Part shown: piece by piece, positions 16,837 through 25,068 of the stretch
How positions within the stretch are numbered: the stretch's first letter is position 1
How the letters are laid out: each line of letters opens with the position of its first letter
Origin: Candidatus Bathyarchaeota archaeon
GTDB taxonomy: Archaea > Thermoproteota > Bathyarchaeia > TCS64
Direction of reading: 5' to 3'
Assembly (NCBI GenBank): GCA_002726865.1
Contig: PBSW01000027.1
Location: 47,410-111,409 of the forward strand
DNA: 64,000 bases
Made by a program: the position numbers and the translations under genes
Notes under the pieces: model-generated
Databases searched by the model: none
Told to the model about the DNA's origin: nothing
The model's input: only the letters and a program-made list of their open reading frames with translations

Positions 16837-17997
16837 TTGAACAGAAATGCTGATCCATGTAGTAGGGTCCATATTGTCGAGACGCTGATAGGGATCTTTG
16901 CAGTCAACCATGACAACGATATCATCGAACGTATCCTCTACCCTCGGGACGCAAAGCAGGTCAACGCAGCTCTCGAGAGGCATGCCTCAGGAGAGCCCTC
17001 CAGAGAGATGTCTGAGATGCTTGAGAAGCTTACTCAGATGGGCTTCAAGACGGTGATCCTATCAAATGAGCCCTTAGCTTACGCCCTGAGAGGCACCGGG
17101 ATGAACGTCGAGGTCATAAAGGGATCTGAGCCCGAATCCTTCATCAGAGAGAACATAGAGAGCATCGCAGTTGACTTTAGGGCAGTTGCGAACAGGAGCC
17201 AGTATTACGCGCTTAGCCGGGAGGTCTCCGTCCTTAGGACTATGCAAAATGTGCGAAGGGCCCAGTCGGAGCGAGGGTCAACAACTATCCACACAGTGCA
17301 GCTCCTCAATGAGCTTGATAAGTCCTTGAACGTGCTCTCAGGAAAGCTCCGAGAGTGGTACGGTCTCCACTTCCCTGAGCTAAACCGTGTAATTAATGAT
17401 CATGAAATCTACGCTCTACTAGTTGATAGACTCGGGAACAGATCCCGCTTCTCACCCGAGAGGTTGGGAGAGCTCGAGCTGGGGCATAGTGTAAATGAGA
17501 TTCTTTCCGCAGGAAAGAATTCCATGGGAGCATCCCTAGTCGCTGAGGATGAGAATCACCTTAGGGGTCTTGCCTCCAACCTTATCTCTCTTTACTCCTA
17601 TAGATCGTCCTTGGAAACGCTCATCAAACAAATCGCTGAGGAAACTGTCCCAAACCTCTCCGAAGTGGCCGGCTCCGTGCTCGCTGCGAAGCTCATAGAA
17701 AAAGCTGGGGGGCTCAAAAAGCTCGCGATGATGCCCTCAAGTAGGGTGCAGGTCATAGGGGCCGAGAAGGCTCTATTCCGATCAAAAAAGACCGGAGCCA
17801 ATCCTCCAAAGCACGGTCTCATTTTCCAGCATCCCTACATCCACGCCAAGCCCCGCAAACTTAGGGGTAAGGCGGCCAGGACCCTAGCTGCTAAGCTCTC
17901 CCTAGCAGCTAGGGCTGATGCCTTTTCGGGGAACCTCATAGGGACCGAGTTAAGAAGGCAGCTGGATGAAGGGTCAGAACCACGGGATACAGAGTGA
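16837..17997 (+). CDS. nop5: Nop5/Nop56/Nop58-family C/D box RNP core protein
   Basis: The scaffold protein of archaeal C/D box sRNPs, which guide 2'-O-methylation of rRNA and tRNA. The 386 residues contain the N-terminal fibrillarin-binding domain (ETLIGIFAVNHDNDIIERIL), a central coiled-coil, and the Nop domain with the RNP-binding signature GAEKALFRSKKTGANPPKHG near residue 310. The only in-frame start is TTG 16837, preceded by GGAG eight nucleotides upstream, and the adjacent frame stop confirms it. The basic C-terminus is short. Its partner fibrillarin lies about 770 nt downstream rather than immediately adjacent as is common. Confidence 0.92.
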   Translation: MNRNADPCSRVHIVETLIGIFAVNHDNDIIERILYPRDAKQVNAALERHASGEPSREMSEMLEKLTQMGFKTVILSNEPLAYALRGTGMNVEVIKGSEPESFIRENIESIAVDFRAVANRSQYYALSREVSVLRTMQNVRRAQSERGSTTIHTVQLLNELDKSLNVLSGKLREWYGLHFPELNRVINDHEIYALLVDRLGNRSRFSPERLGELELGHSVNEILSAGKNSMGASLVAEDENHLRGLASNLISLYSYRSSLETLIKQIAEETVPNLSEVAGSVLAAKLIEKAGGLKKLAMMPSSRVQVIGAEKALFRSKKTGANPPKHGLIFQHPYIHAKPRKLRGKAARTLAAKLSLAARADAFSGNLIGTELRRQLDEGSEPRDTE

Positions 17998-18083
17998 GTG
18001 CGCGCGTATCAAGTCTTCCGGGTGTCATAAACTTCAATCTACCTCTTCGGCTTGGTTAACTGAATCAAAAAAGTTAAGACATT

Positions 18084-18263
18084 CTACTCTGCGCTTGATT
18101 TTCCGAGCTCCTTCTTACCTATGTTTATGGCACCGATTTTGAGTTCGGTGAGGCAGCTTCGTTTGGTCACCTCAGCCACATCGAAGGCGCTGGTTGTGGC
18201 TTTCCATTTGACCATGATTCTGATATTGTCTGATTCGGAGAGGTAGATGACCGCAGCCGTCAT
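18084..18263 (-). CDS. hypothetical 59-aa protein
   Basis: An open frame of 59 codons lies antisense to the nop5-fibrillarin direction, ATG 18263 to TAG 18084. It begins MTAAVIYLSESDNIRIMVKW and continues KATTSAFDVAEVTKRSCLTE, then ELKIGAINIGKKELG. Alternating hydrophobic strands and a charged helix look like a small folded protein, and codon third positions are GC-rich as in neighbouring genes. I do not recognise the family. The Shine-Dalgarno is poor. A longer overlapping frame (18172-18435) in the same direction looks like non-coding sequence. Confidence 0.4.
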   Translation of the reverse strand: MTAAVIYLSESDNIRIMVKWKATTSAFDVAEVTKRSCLTELKIGAINIGKKELGKSSAE

Positions 18264-18451
18264 ATACGTTAGATAGGCTTCGAATCCACGTAGACTCTTT
18301 TCCCTTTAGGCATTTCAAACCGTTTAGTGGATTCGTTACATATACTCCGAAGATACTGAAGGGAAATTTGCGCATGGAAACCCCGAAAAACAATTGTTGA
18401 ACCTTTATACAGTTAAGTATAAATCCAATGATCATAGATTACAAATATAAC

Positions 18452-18459
18452 TTATAAAA
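18452..18459 (+). promoter_or_regulatory. TATA box before the small Cys-rich gene
   Basis: TTATAAAA lies about 30 nt before the TTG start at 18483, suitable for a very short leader. Confidence 0.45.
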
Positions 18460-18482
18460 AAGTCTCATTGGGTGTGGATGGG

Positions 18483-18725
18483 TTGACGACGCTATCAGAG
18501 GCCTTTCAGAAGAAGCTTAACAGGAAAGATTGCCCATATCTCCACGACTGCGGCATTTACATCACCGGCGACTTCTTCAGAAGGATATGCAACAGCCCTT
18601 CCTACCTCAACTGTCATCACTTTGCGAAGAGGGTGGGGGAGCTCAGACCACCCATGGCGTGGCTCCAAAAGCTCGCGGTTGACCAGGCCAAGATTATGGA
18701 GCAGCAGGTAGAGGCCGAGGCCTGA
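18483..18725 (+). CDS. small Cys-rich protein of unknown function
   Basis: An 80-residue protein from TTG 18483; an earlier in-frame TTG at 18468 would add five residues. It has four conserved-looking Cys: KDCPYLHDCGIY near residue 18, then RRICNSPSYLNCHHFAKRV near 34. This spacing could bind zinc or an Fe-S cluster. The C-terminal half is helical (MAWLQKLAVDQAKIMEQQVE). It sits between nop5 and fibrillarin and ends 41 nt before fibrillarin, so it is probably co-transcribed with it. A possibly analogous Cys-rich protein is encoded at 41757-42014. No function is assigned. Confidence 0.65.
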   Translation: MTTLSEAFQKKLNRKDCPYLHDCGIYITGDFFRRICNSPSYLNCHHFAKRVGELRPPMAWLQKLAVDQAKIMEQQVEAEA

Positions 18726-18766
18726 ACTGGCAAGGAAATCATATTTTACCAAGCAGACACATCACA

Positions 18767-19459
18767 ATGGCTGATTTGAGTCTCAGACGCATATTCCCTG
18801 GGATCTATAGGCTAGAAGGTGAGACAGGGAGTGCTCTCGCCACGCTAAACCTGACCCCTAGCAGGAGGTTCTATGGTGAGCAGCTCATTACATTCAAAGG
18901 AAATGAGTACCGAAAATGGACCCCTTTCAGGAGCAAGCTAGCTGCGGGCATCGTCAAAGGCCTAAAGGAAATACCATTATCTCTTGGGGACAATGTGCTG
19001 TATCTTGGCGTGGCCTCTGGGACCACATGCTCTCATATCTCAGACATCATCGGAGTCGATGGCCACGTCTGGGGGGTAGACTTCGCGCCCCGCCCCATTA
19101 GAGACCTCGTGGAGGGCCTGGCCAAGCACAGGGAGAACGTCTCCCCTATCCTCGGGGATGCCAGGCTACCCAGAACCTATGCCCTCATCGTTCCAAGGGT
19201 CGACGGGATCTACGCGGACATCGCCCAGCCAGATCAGGGGAGAATCGTAGTGGAGAACGCTCAGGTATTTCTAAAGTCGGGGGGCTGGGTAGTTATGGCA
19301 ATAAAGTCTAGGAGTATAGACGCGACAAAGGACCCCCTTATAATATACCGAGCTGAGATCAAAAAGCTTACGGCAGGGGGTTTTGATATCATTGAGTCTT
19401 TGGAACTTGACCCCTTTGAGAAGGATCATGCGTTGGTAATAGCGATGTTCAAGCCCTAG
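18767..19459 (+). CDS. flpA: fibrillarin, rRNA/tRNA 2'-O-methyltransferase
   Basis: The SAM-dependent methyltransferase of C/D box sRNPs, 230 residues. The SAM-binding loop is NVLYLGVASGTTCSHISDII near residue 82. The family signature GHVWGVDFAPRPIRDL and the catalytic-region DGIYADIAQPDQ follow. Lys in VVMAIKSRSID near 185 belongs to the K-D-K-H catalytic set. It acts with Nop5 and L7Ae. Its stop overlaps the convergent RNase HII stop by four nucleotides. Confidence 0.95.
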   Translation: MADLSLRRIFPGIYRLEGETGSALATLNLTPSRRFYGEQLITFKGNEYRKWTPFRSKLAAGIVKGLKEIPLSLGDNVLYLGVASGTTCSHISDIIGVDGHVWGVDFAPRPIRDLVEGLAKHRENVSPILGDARLPRTYALIVPRVDGIYADIAQPDQGRIVVENAQVFLKSGGWVVMAIKSRSIDATKDPLIIYRAEIKKLTAGGFDIIESLELDPFEKDHALVIAMFKP

Positions 19460-20097
19460 CCCTGGTAAGTATATTTCTTGATGGTCTTCCAGGAGCCTCT
19501 CATATAAGGAGGCGGCTGGTCGTTTTCTTTGAACCATGCCTCTATAAAGGCCACAGTTTTAGGATCACTAGGGTATCCCGAGCCAAAGTCCCCATGGATT
19601 TCTCTAAGGTCCGAGACTAGGAGATCTCGCCTCACTTTAGCCAGGATAGACGCCGCGGATACAACCGGATAGTTGACGTCAGCCTTCTTTTCACAGACTA
19701 TATGAGGCCTCCAGCCTAGAACCTTCAAAATATCTTCCCTAAATCTGTCGGGGAGCACGTCCGCGGTGTCCACGTAGACCTCGTCTGGGTGGAGGTCTCT
19801 GATCGCTTTTGCCATAGCAATCGCCTCAAGATAGTTTAGCTTCCTGAGCTTCAGACCGCGGTTTACCACCTTATCGATTACCCAGGGCTGAAGCACGAAG
19901 TATGAGTGCCCTTCTGAGACCTCCTTGATTTCTGCTTCTAGGGAGTCCCTCCTCCTAGCTGATAGAGCCTTGGAGTCTCTCACCCCCATAGAGAATAGGG
20001 AATCTACTGCAGGCCCTTGGAAGCTCACTGCCGCAACGACGAGGGGGCCTATGGCTGGGCCCCGCCCAGCTTCGTCAACGCCGGCGATAACAACCAT
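19456..20097 (-). CDS. rnhB: ribonuclease HII
   Basis: RNase HII cleaves the RNA strand of RNA-DNA hybrids and removes single ribonucleotides and primers. The 213 residues start VIAGVDEAGRGPAIGPLVVA with the catalytic Asp-Glu pair. They continue with VYVDTADVLP near 102 (third Asp) and AASILAKVRRD near 145 (metal and Lys/Tyr site), matching type 2 enzymes. Start is ATG 20097. Confidence 0.95.
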   Translation of the reverse strand: MVVIAGVDEAGRGPAIGPLVVAAVSFQGPAVDSLFSMGVRDSKALSARRRDSLEAEIKEVSEGHSYFVLQPWVIDKVVNRGLKLRKLNYLEAIAMAKAIRDLHPDEVYVDTADVLPDRFREDILKVLGWRPHIVCEKKADVNYPVVSAASILAKVRRDLLVSDLREIHGDFGSGYPSDPKTVAFIEAWFKENDQPPPYMRGSWKTIKKYTYQG

Positions 20098-20434
20098 GAT
20101 GGTTTCAAAGCATCATCGATGTAAAGAATATTAAATGTGTGACCTTCTCTTTCAGATGCAACCCCGCGCGCGAACTCTATGACTTTACCTTGGTGGCTTT
20201 TTTTTAGACTAGTTTACATGCATGAATCAGACCCATAAACTATAGAACCTCAAAAAGTCGTCGGAAGAGCGATCCCTCGTAGAATCAGACGAATCCCCGC
20301 CCATTATCCTTAAGTTCCGCGTGCGTGAAAATCGTTTCCCAGGGTCGACGCCCCTGGGGAATATTATAATGTCCGCAGGATCTTCCCTGCTCGCGCTCGG
20401 CATGGTTTTGAAATTGGCTTCTGAGAATGGGTTC
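20098..20434. other. divergent/terminal gap between ogt and rnhB with an imperfect hairpin
   Basis: A 337-nt gap. It contains a near-perfect inverted repeat at about 20335-20361 (TTCCCAGGG, a short loop, then CCCCTGGGGAA), some 75 nt past the ogt stop. This could be a processing or termination structure. No tRNA or conserved gene is seen. Confidence 0.35.
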
Positions 20435-21004
20435 CTAGTCCTCGAAAAACCTGGTAAGGTCCATCTCTTTTTCGGGATTTCCTTCTACATAGGGAAGGAC
20501 TCCCTCGGTCATGAGGAGCTTTCTCTTATTGGTTATCTTCTCAGTCTCGAATCCACCCCCGAATCCCCCTATTCCCCCATTGGATAAGATGACTCTGTGG
20601 CATGGTATCACGATGCCGCATGGGTTGGCCCCCACGGCATTCCCAACGGCCCTCACCGCCTTGGGCTTACCGATGGCCTCGGCCAGCCGTTTGTAGGATG
20701 AGAGCTTTCCGTGAGGTATCCCCTGAATGGCACGCCAGACCTCCATCTGGAACTCCGTGCCCCTTAGGTCCAAAAGTAAGTCGAAATCCACCGGTTTCCC
20801 GTCGGCCCATTTTCTGAGCTGCTTCTCGAGGGCTTTAAAAACGGTGGGGTCCTCGATGTAATTCCCGGGAATCTTCCGGGTCATCTCTGAGATGAAGCCG
20901 TCTTTCTTGCAGTTAGTGTGGACCTGCACTACCCCTTTCTTTGTTTTGGCGACCCAGACGGTGCCGACGGAGGTCTTGATCCCGGCGAAATAGATTCTCT
21001 CCAA
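20435..21004 (-). CDS. ogt: methylated-DNA-[protein]-cysteine S-methyltransferase
   Basis: A suicide DNA-repair protein that removes O6-alkyl groups from guanine. The 189 residues hold the acceptor Cys in GIVIPCHRVILSNG near residue 127. The DNA-binding helix-turn-helix precedes it (PHGKLSSYKRLAEAIGKPKA, with the Arg finger in KAVRAVGNAVG near 114). The N-terminal domain is the poorly conserved ribonuclease-like fold. Start is ATG 21004. Confidence 0.94.
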   Translation of the reverse strand: MERIYFAGIKTSVGTVWVAKTKKGVVQVHTNCKKDGFISEMTRKIPGNYIEDPTVFKALEKQLRKWADGKPVDFDLLLDLRGTEFQMEVWRAIQGIPHGKLSSYKRLAEAIGKPKAVRAVGNAVGANPCGIVIPCHRVILSNGGIGGFGGGFETEKITNKRKLLMTEGVLPYVEGNPEKEMDLTRFFED

Positions 21005-21424
21005 GTGTCAATCATCCTTTTATCCAGAGTTGATTCCAGTGAAGTGGGGGAGCATATATTTAACCTATTAAAAAATCGTGTTGTCTTCATCCTCATCCAC
21101 ATGACATAAGCTGATAATAGGACTCCTGCTTCCTCTTCACCATGTTCTCCTCAAAAGCGTTGAAGAGATATAGAGAGGTGATCCCAGGGATATCATCACG
21201 GGGAACGTATTACCAAGGCGTAAAAGGTTCCAGGTAGTTTAGGCAATGTGTGTATCCTCTTGCTGTCCAGACCGCGATTAATGCTGGGGGGATTCGACTT
21301 GGAAACCTGATCTTTGGCCCGCCCGAGGATATATTTAGAGTCGGATATAGTCTATATATTATATAGAAATTAGCTTTTTATTCTATAACTCAGCGATTGA
21401 AGGGATACACTTGAGGCCTGTTTC
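21005..21424. other. long non-coding stretch upstream of the Na/Pi transporter
   Basis: About 420 nt without a credible gene, AT-rich towards its right end. It leads into the palindrome and TATA box of the transporter. No tRNA was recognised. Confidence 0.4.
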
Positions 21425-21449
21425 TAGGGGGATATCCCCCTATATAATT
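21425..21449 (+). promoter_or_regulatory. 18-bp perfect palindrome abutting a TATA box
   Basis: TAGGGGGATATCCCCCTA (21425-21442) is a perfect inverted repeat. Its last bases run into TATATAAT (21441-21448), a good archaeal TATA element for the transporter gene. A dimeric regulator bound here would block TBP/TFB, so this is a candidate operator for the phosphate transporter and phoU genes. The regulator is unknown. Confidence 0.55.
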
Positions 21450-21524
21450 CGATACATTGGTGTATTTTCTTTATTGGTGGCTGCTATGCAACTCCCAAAC
21501 CAAGCCCATGGATGTGCATAGTGG

Positions 21525-22727
21525 ATGTCCAGGAGAGGTTTGGACTTGGACGAAGTTCCTATCCTCTCCAGCAGGAAGGTGCGTCTCCTTATTGTCCTGG
21601 TTTTCGGTATCTTTCTCTTCATCTCCTCCTTAGAGGGGGTAAAGAGCGGTTTCAAGCTCATCTTCTTCGAGTGGCAGAAGAGTATCCTCACAATGATCAC
21701 GGACAACACTGCCCCTCTCACGGGGCTTGCAATTGGGATCCTGAGCACAGCCTTGGTCCAGAGCAGTAGCGCCGTGATAGCAGCGACTATGGTATCTATG
21801 TCTGGAATGGTGGCGAGCGGCCTCCCCATGGTGGACGCCATGAGGTTCGGGGTCCCCATGGTGCTGGGCGCAAACATCGGGACCACGGTTACCAATACCA
21901 TCGTGATCTTCGGTGTGAGGCGGGGGATGACCATGAATGAGTTCGGGGACACCATCCCTGGGGTCATCGTCGACGACGTCTACGAGGCCCTTACCATTGG
22001 TATCTTTTTCATTTTAGAGATGACCACGGGGGCTATCAGTAAGACCACACTCAGGATTGGCGAATATCTCTCAAGCTCCCTGGGGCTTAAAGCGGTCCTT
22101 GCCTCCTTCGACAAGACCATCATCGACATCGTCATCAAGGAGCCTTTAATCAATCCCCTGAAAAACCTCATTGTGGATTTTACAGGGCAGAGAATCGGTG
22201 GTGTTGTCCTGTTCGTCTTCTGGTTCCTGACCATCATTTTCTCCATGGGGCTCATTACCAAGGGTCTTGAGAACCTTATTCAGACGGACTGGGAGGAAAA
22301 GATTAAGATGGCCTTCAATAGCCCCGCGAGGAGCTTCTTTACAGGATTCTCTATCACCTGGCTTGTGGGTAGTAGTAGCATTGGGACCTCCTTGATCATT
22401 CCTTTCTTGGCGACGAAGGTGGTAGATCTCAAGAAGGCTTACCCATACCTGTGTGGGTGCAATATGGGGACCACAGTGGATCTATCCCAGATCTACGGAT
22501 ACCTCGCTGGGGGGATGGTGGGGGTAATGCTAGGGTTGGCCCACGTTATGCTCAACATAGTTGCTCTGTTGCTATGGCTGGTGTCTCCTTTGCGCTTTGT
22601 TCCCGTGAGGATCGCAGAGTGGATAGGGGCTATTATCCAGACCAATGAGAACGCCGCTATTAGACTCGTTATCTGGGTCATTGTACTATTCTTCCTGCTT
22701 CCCATTGTGCTCATCTATATCGTGTGA
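21525..22727 (+). CDS. Na+/phosphate cotransporter family (PNaS) membrane protein
   Basis: A roughly 400-residue polytopic membrane protein. It carries the two inverted repeats of the NptA/SLC34 family: STALVQSSSAVIAATMVS with GANIGTTVTNT in the first half, and GSSSIGTSLIIPFLA with CNMGTTVDLS in the second. These QSSSA and G-T-T motifs bind phosphate and sodium. It is followed by a PhoU-like gene after 59 nt. ATG 21525 is given; TTG 21546, spaced seven nucleotides from AGGAGAGG, is an attractive alternative giving a start MDEVPIL. Confidence 0.85.
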   Translation: MSRRGLDLDEVPILSSRKVRLLIVLVFGIFLFISSLEGVKSGFKLIFFEWQKSILTMITDNTAPLTGLAIGILSTALVQSSSAVIAATMVSMSGMVASGLPMVDAMRFGVPMVLGANIGTTVTNTIVIFGVRRGMTMNEFGDTIPGVIVDDVYEALTIGIFFILEMTTGAISKTTLRIGEYLSSSLGLKAVLASFDKTIIDIVIKEPLINPLKNLIVDFTGQRIGGVVLFVFWFLTIIFSMGLITKGLENLIQTDWEEKIKMAFNSPARSFFTGFSITWLVGSSSIGTSLIIPFLATKVVDLKKAYPYLCGCNMGTTVDLSQIYGYLAGGMVGVMLGLAHVMLNIVALLLWLVSPLRFVPVRIAEWIGAIIQTNENAAIRLVIWVIVLFFLLPIVLIYIV

Positions 22728-22786
22728 TGAATCTGAAATAATGGTCAAAGCTTTTATTGTAGACGGGAAAACGAGGAGAACTGAGT

Positions 22787-23455
22787 ATGAGTGAACGCCT
22801 GAGAAGATGGTTCGGAGACTATAGGAACCAGATAGTCCTAGATATGGTCAGGGAACACCTGACTCTCACCAAGAACGCTGTCTACTCCCTGTACGAAATG
22901 GTGAGCGCCGCGGGTGTTGACTCTTCCAGCAAGAAGACGATCTACAATAAGGTGTCGGACTTCGAGAAGAGGGCGGATGAGCTTCGCAGGGGAATGATCG
23001 TAAGACTCACTGAGAGAGACATTTTTCCCTCAGAGCGGGAGGATCTTATGGAGTTAGTGAGGTCCGTGGACTGGGTAGCTGACTGGTCCAGGGAGGCGGG
23101 GAGGATCTTGCTCATCATCCCTTTCGATAAGTCCCCCGAGGAGGTGAGACAAAAGGCCCTTGAGATGAGCAAGGGCCTCATCACGAGCGTAGACATTCTG
23201 GCGGAATGCATTAGCATCCTGTCTGAGGATGGACTCAAAGCCATAGCCCTAGCGGACCAGGTCGAGCTCCTCGAGGAGGACATTGACGATCTCTACAGCC
23301 AGGCAAGAATAAGTATTGCCACCCTGGAGTTTCCAGACTTTAGCCGCGGCGCGTTGTTACTCCTCAACGAGTTTTTCGACGCCCTTGAAACGGTGGCTGA
23401 TTGGTGCGAAAACACCGTTGATGTCGTTCGTGCAATTGCTGTGAGGATCCAGTGA
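22787..23455 (+). CDS. PhoU/DUF47 family phosphate transport accessory protein
   Basis: A 222-residue all-helical protein of the PhoU-like DUF47 family. It has paired three-helix bundles, with acidic metal-site-like stretches VELLEEDIDDLY near 163 and ERDIFPSEREDLMELV near 75. It ends ALETVADWCENTVDVVRAIA. Such proteins gate or sense flux through phosphate transporters. It follows the Na/Pi transporter closely and is probably in its operon. A paralogue lies at 23884-24597. Confidence 0.85.
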   Translation: MSERLRRWFGDYRNQIVLDMVREHLTLTKNAVYSLYEMVSAAGVDSSSKKTIYNKVSDFEKRADELRRGMIVRLTERDIFPSEREDLMELVRSVDWVADWSREAGRILLIIPFDKSPEEVRQKALEMSKGLITSVDILAECISILSEDGLKAIALADQVELLEEDIDDLYSQARISIATLEFPDFSRGALLLLNEFFDALETVADWCENTVDVVRAIAVRIQ

Positions 23456-23735
23456 GCCTTAGGGTTTTATCACTTATTGTTACAAGTTGTGGGATGTCTC
23501 TTATTCTTCTCGCTAAACCAATAGGCCTATTTAAGCGCCAACCGTAATATACTCTGGTCTTCATCATCGCCATCCTCAGTATCTTCTCTAGAACTTCCTC
23601 AGCCACTTTAATAGTGGAGACCCTAACCGAAATCATCGTTTCTTTGTCAGGGGCACAAGCAGACTGCGCGAGCAGACTAGTGATTTGATGCGTGGACCAT
23701 ATCCCCGACTCTGGGAGGCTGTCATTGACCTTCAT
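23364..23735 (-). CDS. doubtful 123-aa hypothetical protein
   Basis: An open frame between the two PhoU-like genes, on the opposite strand. Residues 30-70 (KETMISVRVSTIKVAEEVLEKILRMAM and following) look like a plausible folded segment. However, its last 30 codons overlap the 3' end of the upstream PhoU-like gene and become compositionally odd. No family is recognised and the ribosome site is weak. It may be chance or a shorter real gene. Confidence 0.22.
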   Translation of the reverse strand: MKVNDSLPESGIWSTHQITSLLAQSACAPDKETMISVRVSTIKVAEEVLEKILRMAMMKTRVYYGWRLNRPIGLARRIRDIPQLVTISDKTLRLTGSSQQLHERHQRCFRTNQPPFQGRRKTR

Positions 23736-23883
23736 CGTGATATTTCATTTTTACCTAACTTTGTAATGTTAGTGTATATCTTCTAATATTGGGATCTGAA
23801 TAGGTAAATATTTAATCGATTGTTAAAATTAATAATGAGGCTGTACTGATGGACCCTGATAATGCTGTAAAGGAGGGTATTGA

Positions 23884-24597
23884 TTGAGTCCACGTTTATC
23901 CAGCTTCCTTCAATTTAAGATTCAAAGTACAAGGAGACTATTAGGATGGATAACTCCTAAGCGGGGGGAGGACGTTCTCAAAATGGTGGAGGATCACCTT
24001 GAGCTCACCAAGAACGCTGTCAGTAGTCTCTACAAACTTGTGGAGTCGGCGAGCGAAGATGGGGAAGACACCAAGCGGCTCTATAACAGTCTATCAGCTC
24101 TCGAGATGGAGGCCGATGACCTGAGGCGTCAGATGGTGCAGGAGCTTACCAAGGGGGAGATGTTTCCTGAGGAGAGGGAGGACCTCATGGAGCTCGTCAG
24201 GGCGGTTGACTGGATCGCGGACTGGTCTAAGGAGGCTGGCAGGATACTGATCGTCATCCCCTTTAGGAAGAGCCCTCAGGCGATGAAAAAGGCCGCCCAG
24301 GATATGTGCAGGGCGAACCTAGACTGTGTCACCGTCCTTGCAAAGTGTATACACGAGCTCCACGCCAACAATCACAAGGAGGCCCTCAACCTCGCAAACC
24401 AAGTGGAACTCCTCGAGGAGGATCTGGACGAACTATACAGCATTGCCAGGGGATACTTGGCTATAATGGAGTTCACCGATTTCAGCACGGGATCCCTCAT
24501 CCTGCTCAACATGTTCCTTAACGCCCTGGAGACTATAGCGGATTGGTGTGAGAACACCGCCGACATCGTGAGGGCTATAGCCGTCAGGATCCAGTAA
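23884..24597 (+). CDS. second PhoU/DUF47 family protein
   Basis: A 237-residue paralogue of the preceding PhoU-like protein with the same block order. It shares HLELTKNAVSSLYKLVE, MFPEEREDLMELVRAVDWIADWS, QVELLEEDLDELY and the identical ending NTADIVRAIAVRIQ, plus a basic N-terminal extension of about 25 residues. It starts at TTG 23884 behind AAGGAGGG. It is separated from the first copy by 428 nt and has its own AT-rich upstream region, so it may be expressed separately. Two different regulators for one transporter, or service to a second transporter elsewhere, are both possible. Confidence 0.85.
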   Translation: MSPRLSSFLQFKIQSTRRLLGWITPKRGEDVLKMVEDHLELTKNAVSSLYKLVESASEDGEDTKRLYNSLSALEMEADDLRRQMVQELTKGEMFPEEREDLMELVRAVDWIADWSKEAGRILIVIPFRKSPQAMKKAAQDMCRANLDCVTVLAKCIHELHANNHKEALNLANQVELLEEDLDELYSIARGYLAIMEFTDFSTGSLILLNMFLNALETIADWCENTADIVRAIAVRIQ

Positions 24598-24653
24598 GCA
24601 ATCTCTGGCAAGAAAATATAAAAAGAAAAAGTATGCCCCTTAAGGTTTCAGGA

Positions 24654-24857
24654 TCAATCTTCGACGATGATAGCCTGGGTGGGGCAAGCACTGACGCATG
24701 CCATGCACTGGATGCAATCCTCTTCGCGCGGAGCGAACGATTTGTCTTCATTATTATGTTCTGCCGAAGGCAGTATGTCGAAGACATTCATAGGGCAAAT
24801 ATCCGCACAGATGCAGTCTCCGTTACAAAGGTTTCGGTCCACGATAACTCTAACCAT
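24654..24857 (-). CDS. dicluster ferredoxin with Asp at a cluster-ligand position
   Basis: A 67-residue bacterial-type ferredoxin. The second cluster motif is canonical, CIQCMACVSACP (Cys 48, 51, 54, 58). The first reads CNGDCICADICP: Cys11, Asp14, Cys17, Cys21, with an additional Cys15. Asp at the second-ligand position is known in Pyrococcus furiosus ferredoxin and in the [3Fe-4S] cluster of Sulfolobus ferredoxin. It is divergent from the 2-oxoacid:ferredoxin oxidoreductase, its likely electron donor. A three-iron or exchangeable first cluster is inferred. Confidence 0.9.
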   Translation of the reverse strand: MVRVIVDRNLCNGDCICADICPMNVFDILPSAEHNNEDKSFAPREEDCIQCMACVSACPTQAIIVED

Positions 24858-25068
24858 TTTTTACACCGCTAGTGGTCGAAGAAGAGTATTTTTCGCAGTC
24901 TTTAAATCTTGTCAATTTTTTCAATTACCCAATATAGTTTTTTCCAGGAGTATATTCGAAATAAGTGGTGATGAATTTTAAATTTCTTTTAAATACAAGC
25001 TTATTGAGCGGAGTTAAAGATATTCACCCATATAGGCTACCGATTTAATTGGATAGGTTAGAAGACTG

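Noticed and set aside
18270..18300. tRNA T-arm (TTCGAATCC) near 18281
   Set aside because: The flanking five bases on either side do not pair and no acceptor, D or anticodon arms are present.
20321..20587. 88-aa plus-strand frame overlapping ogt
   Set aside because: Most of it is antisense to ogt and it has no recognisable family content.
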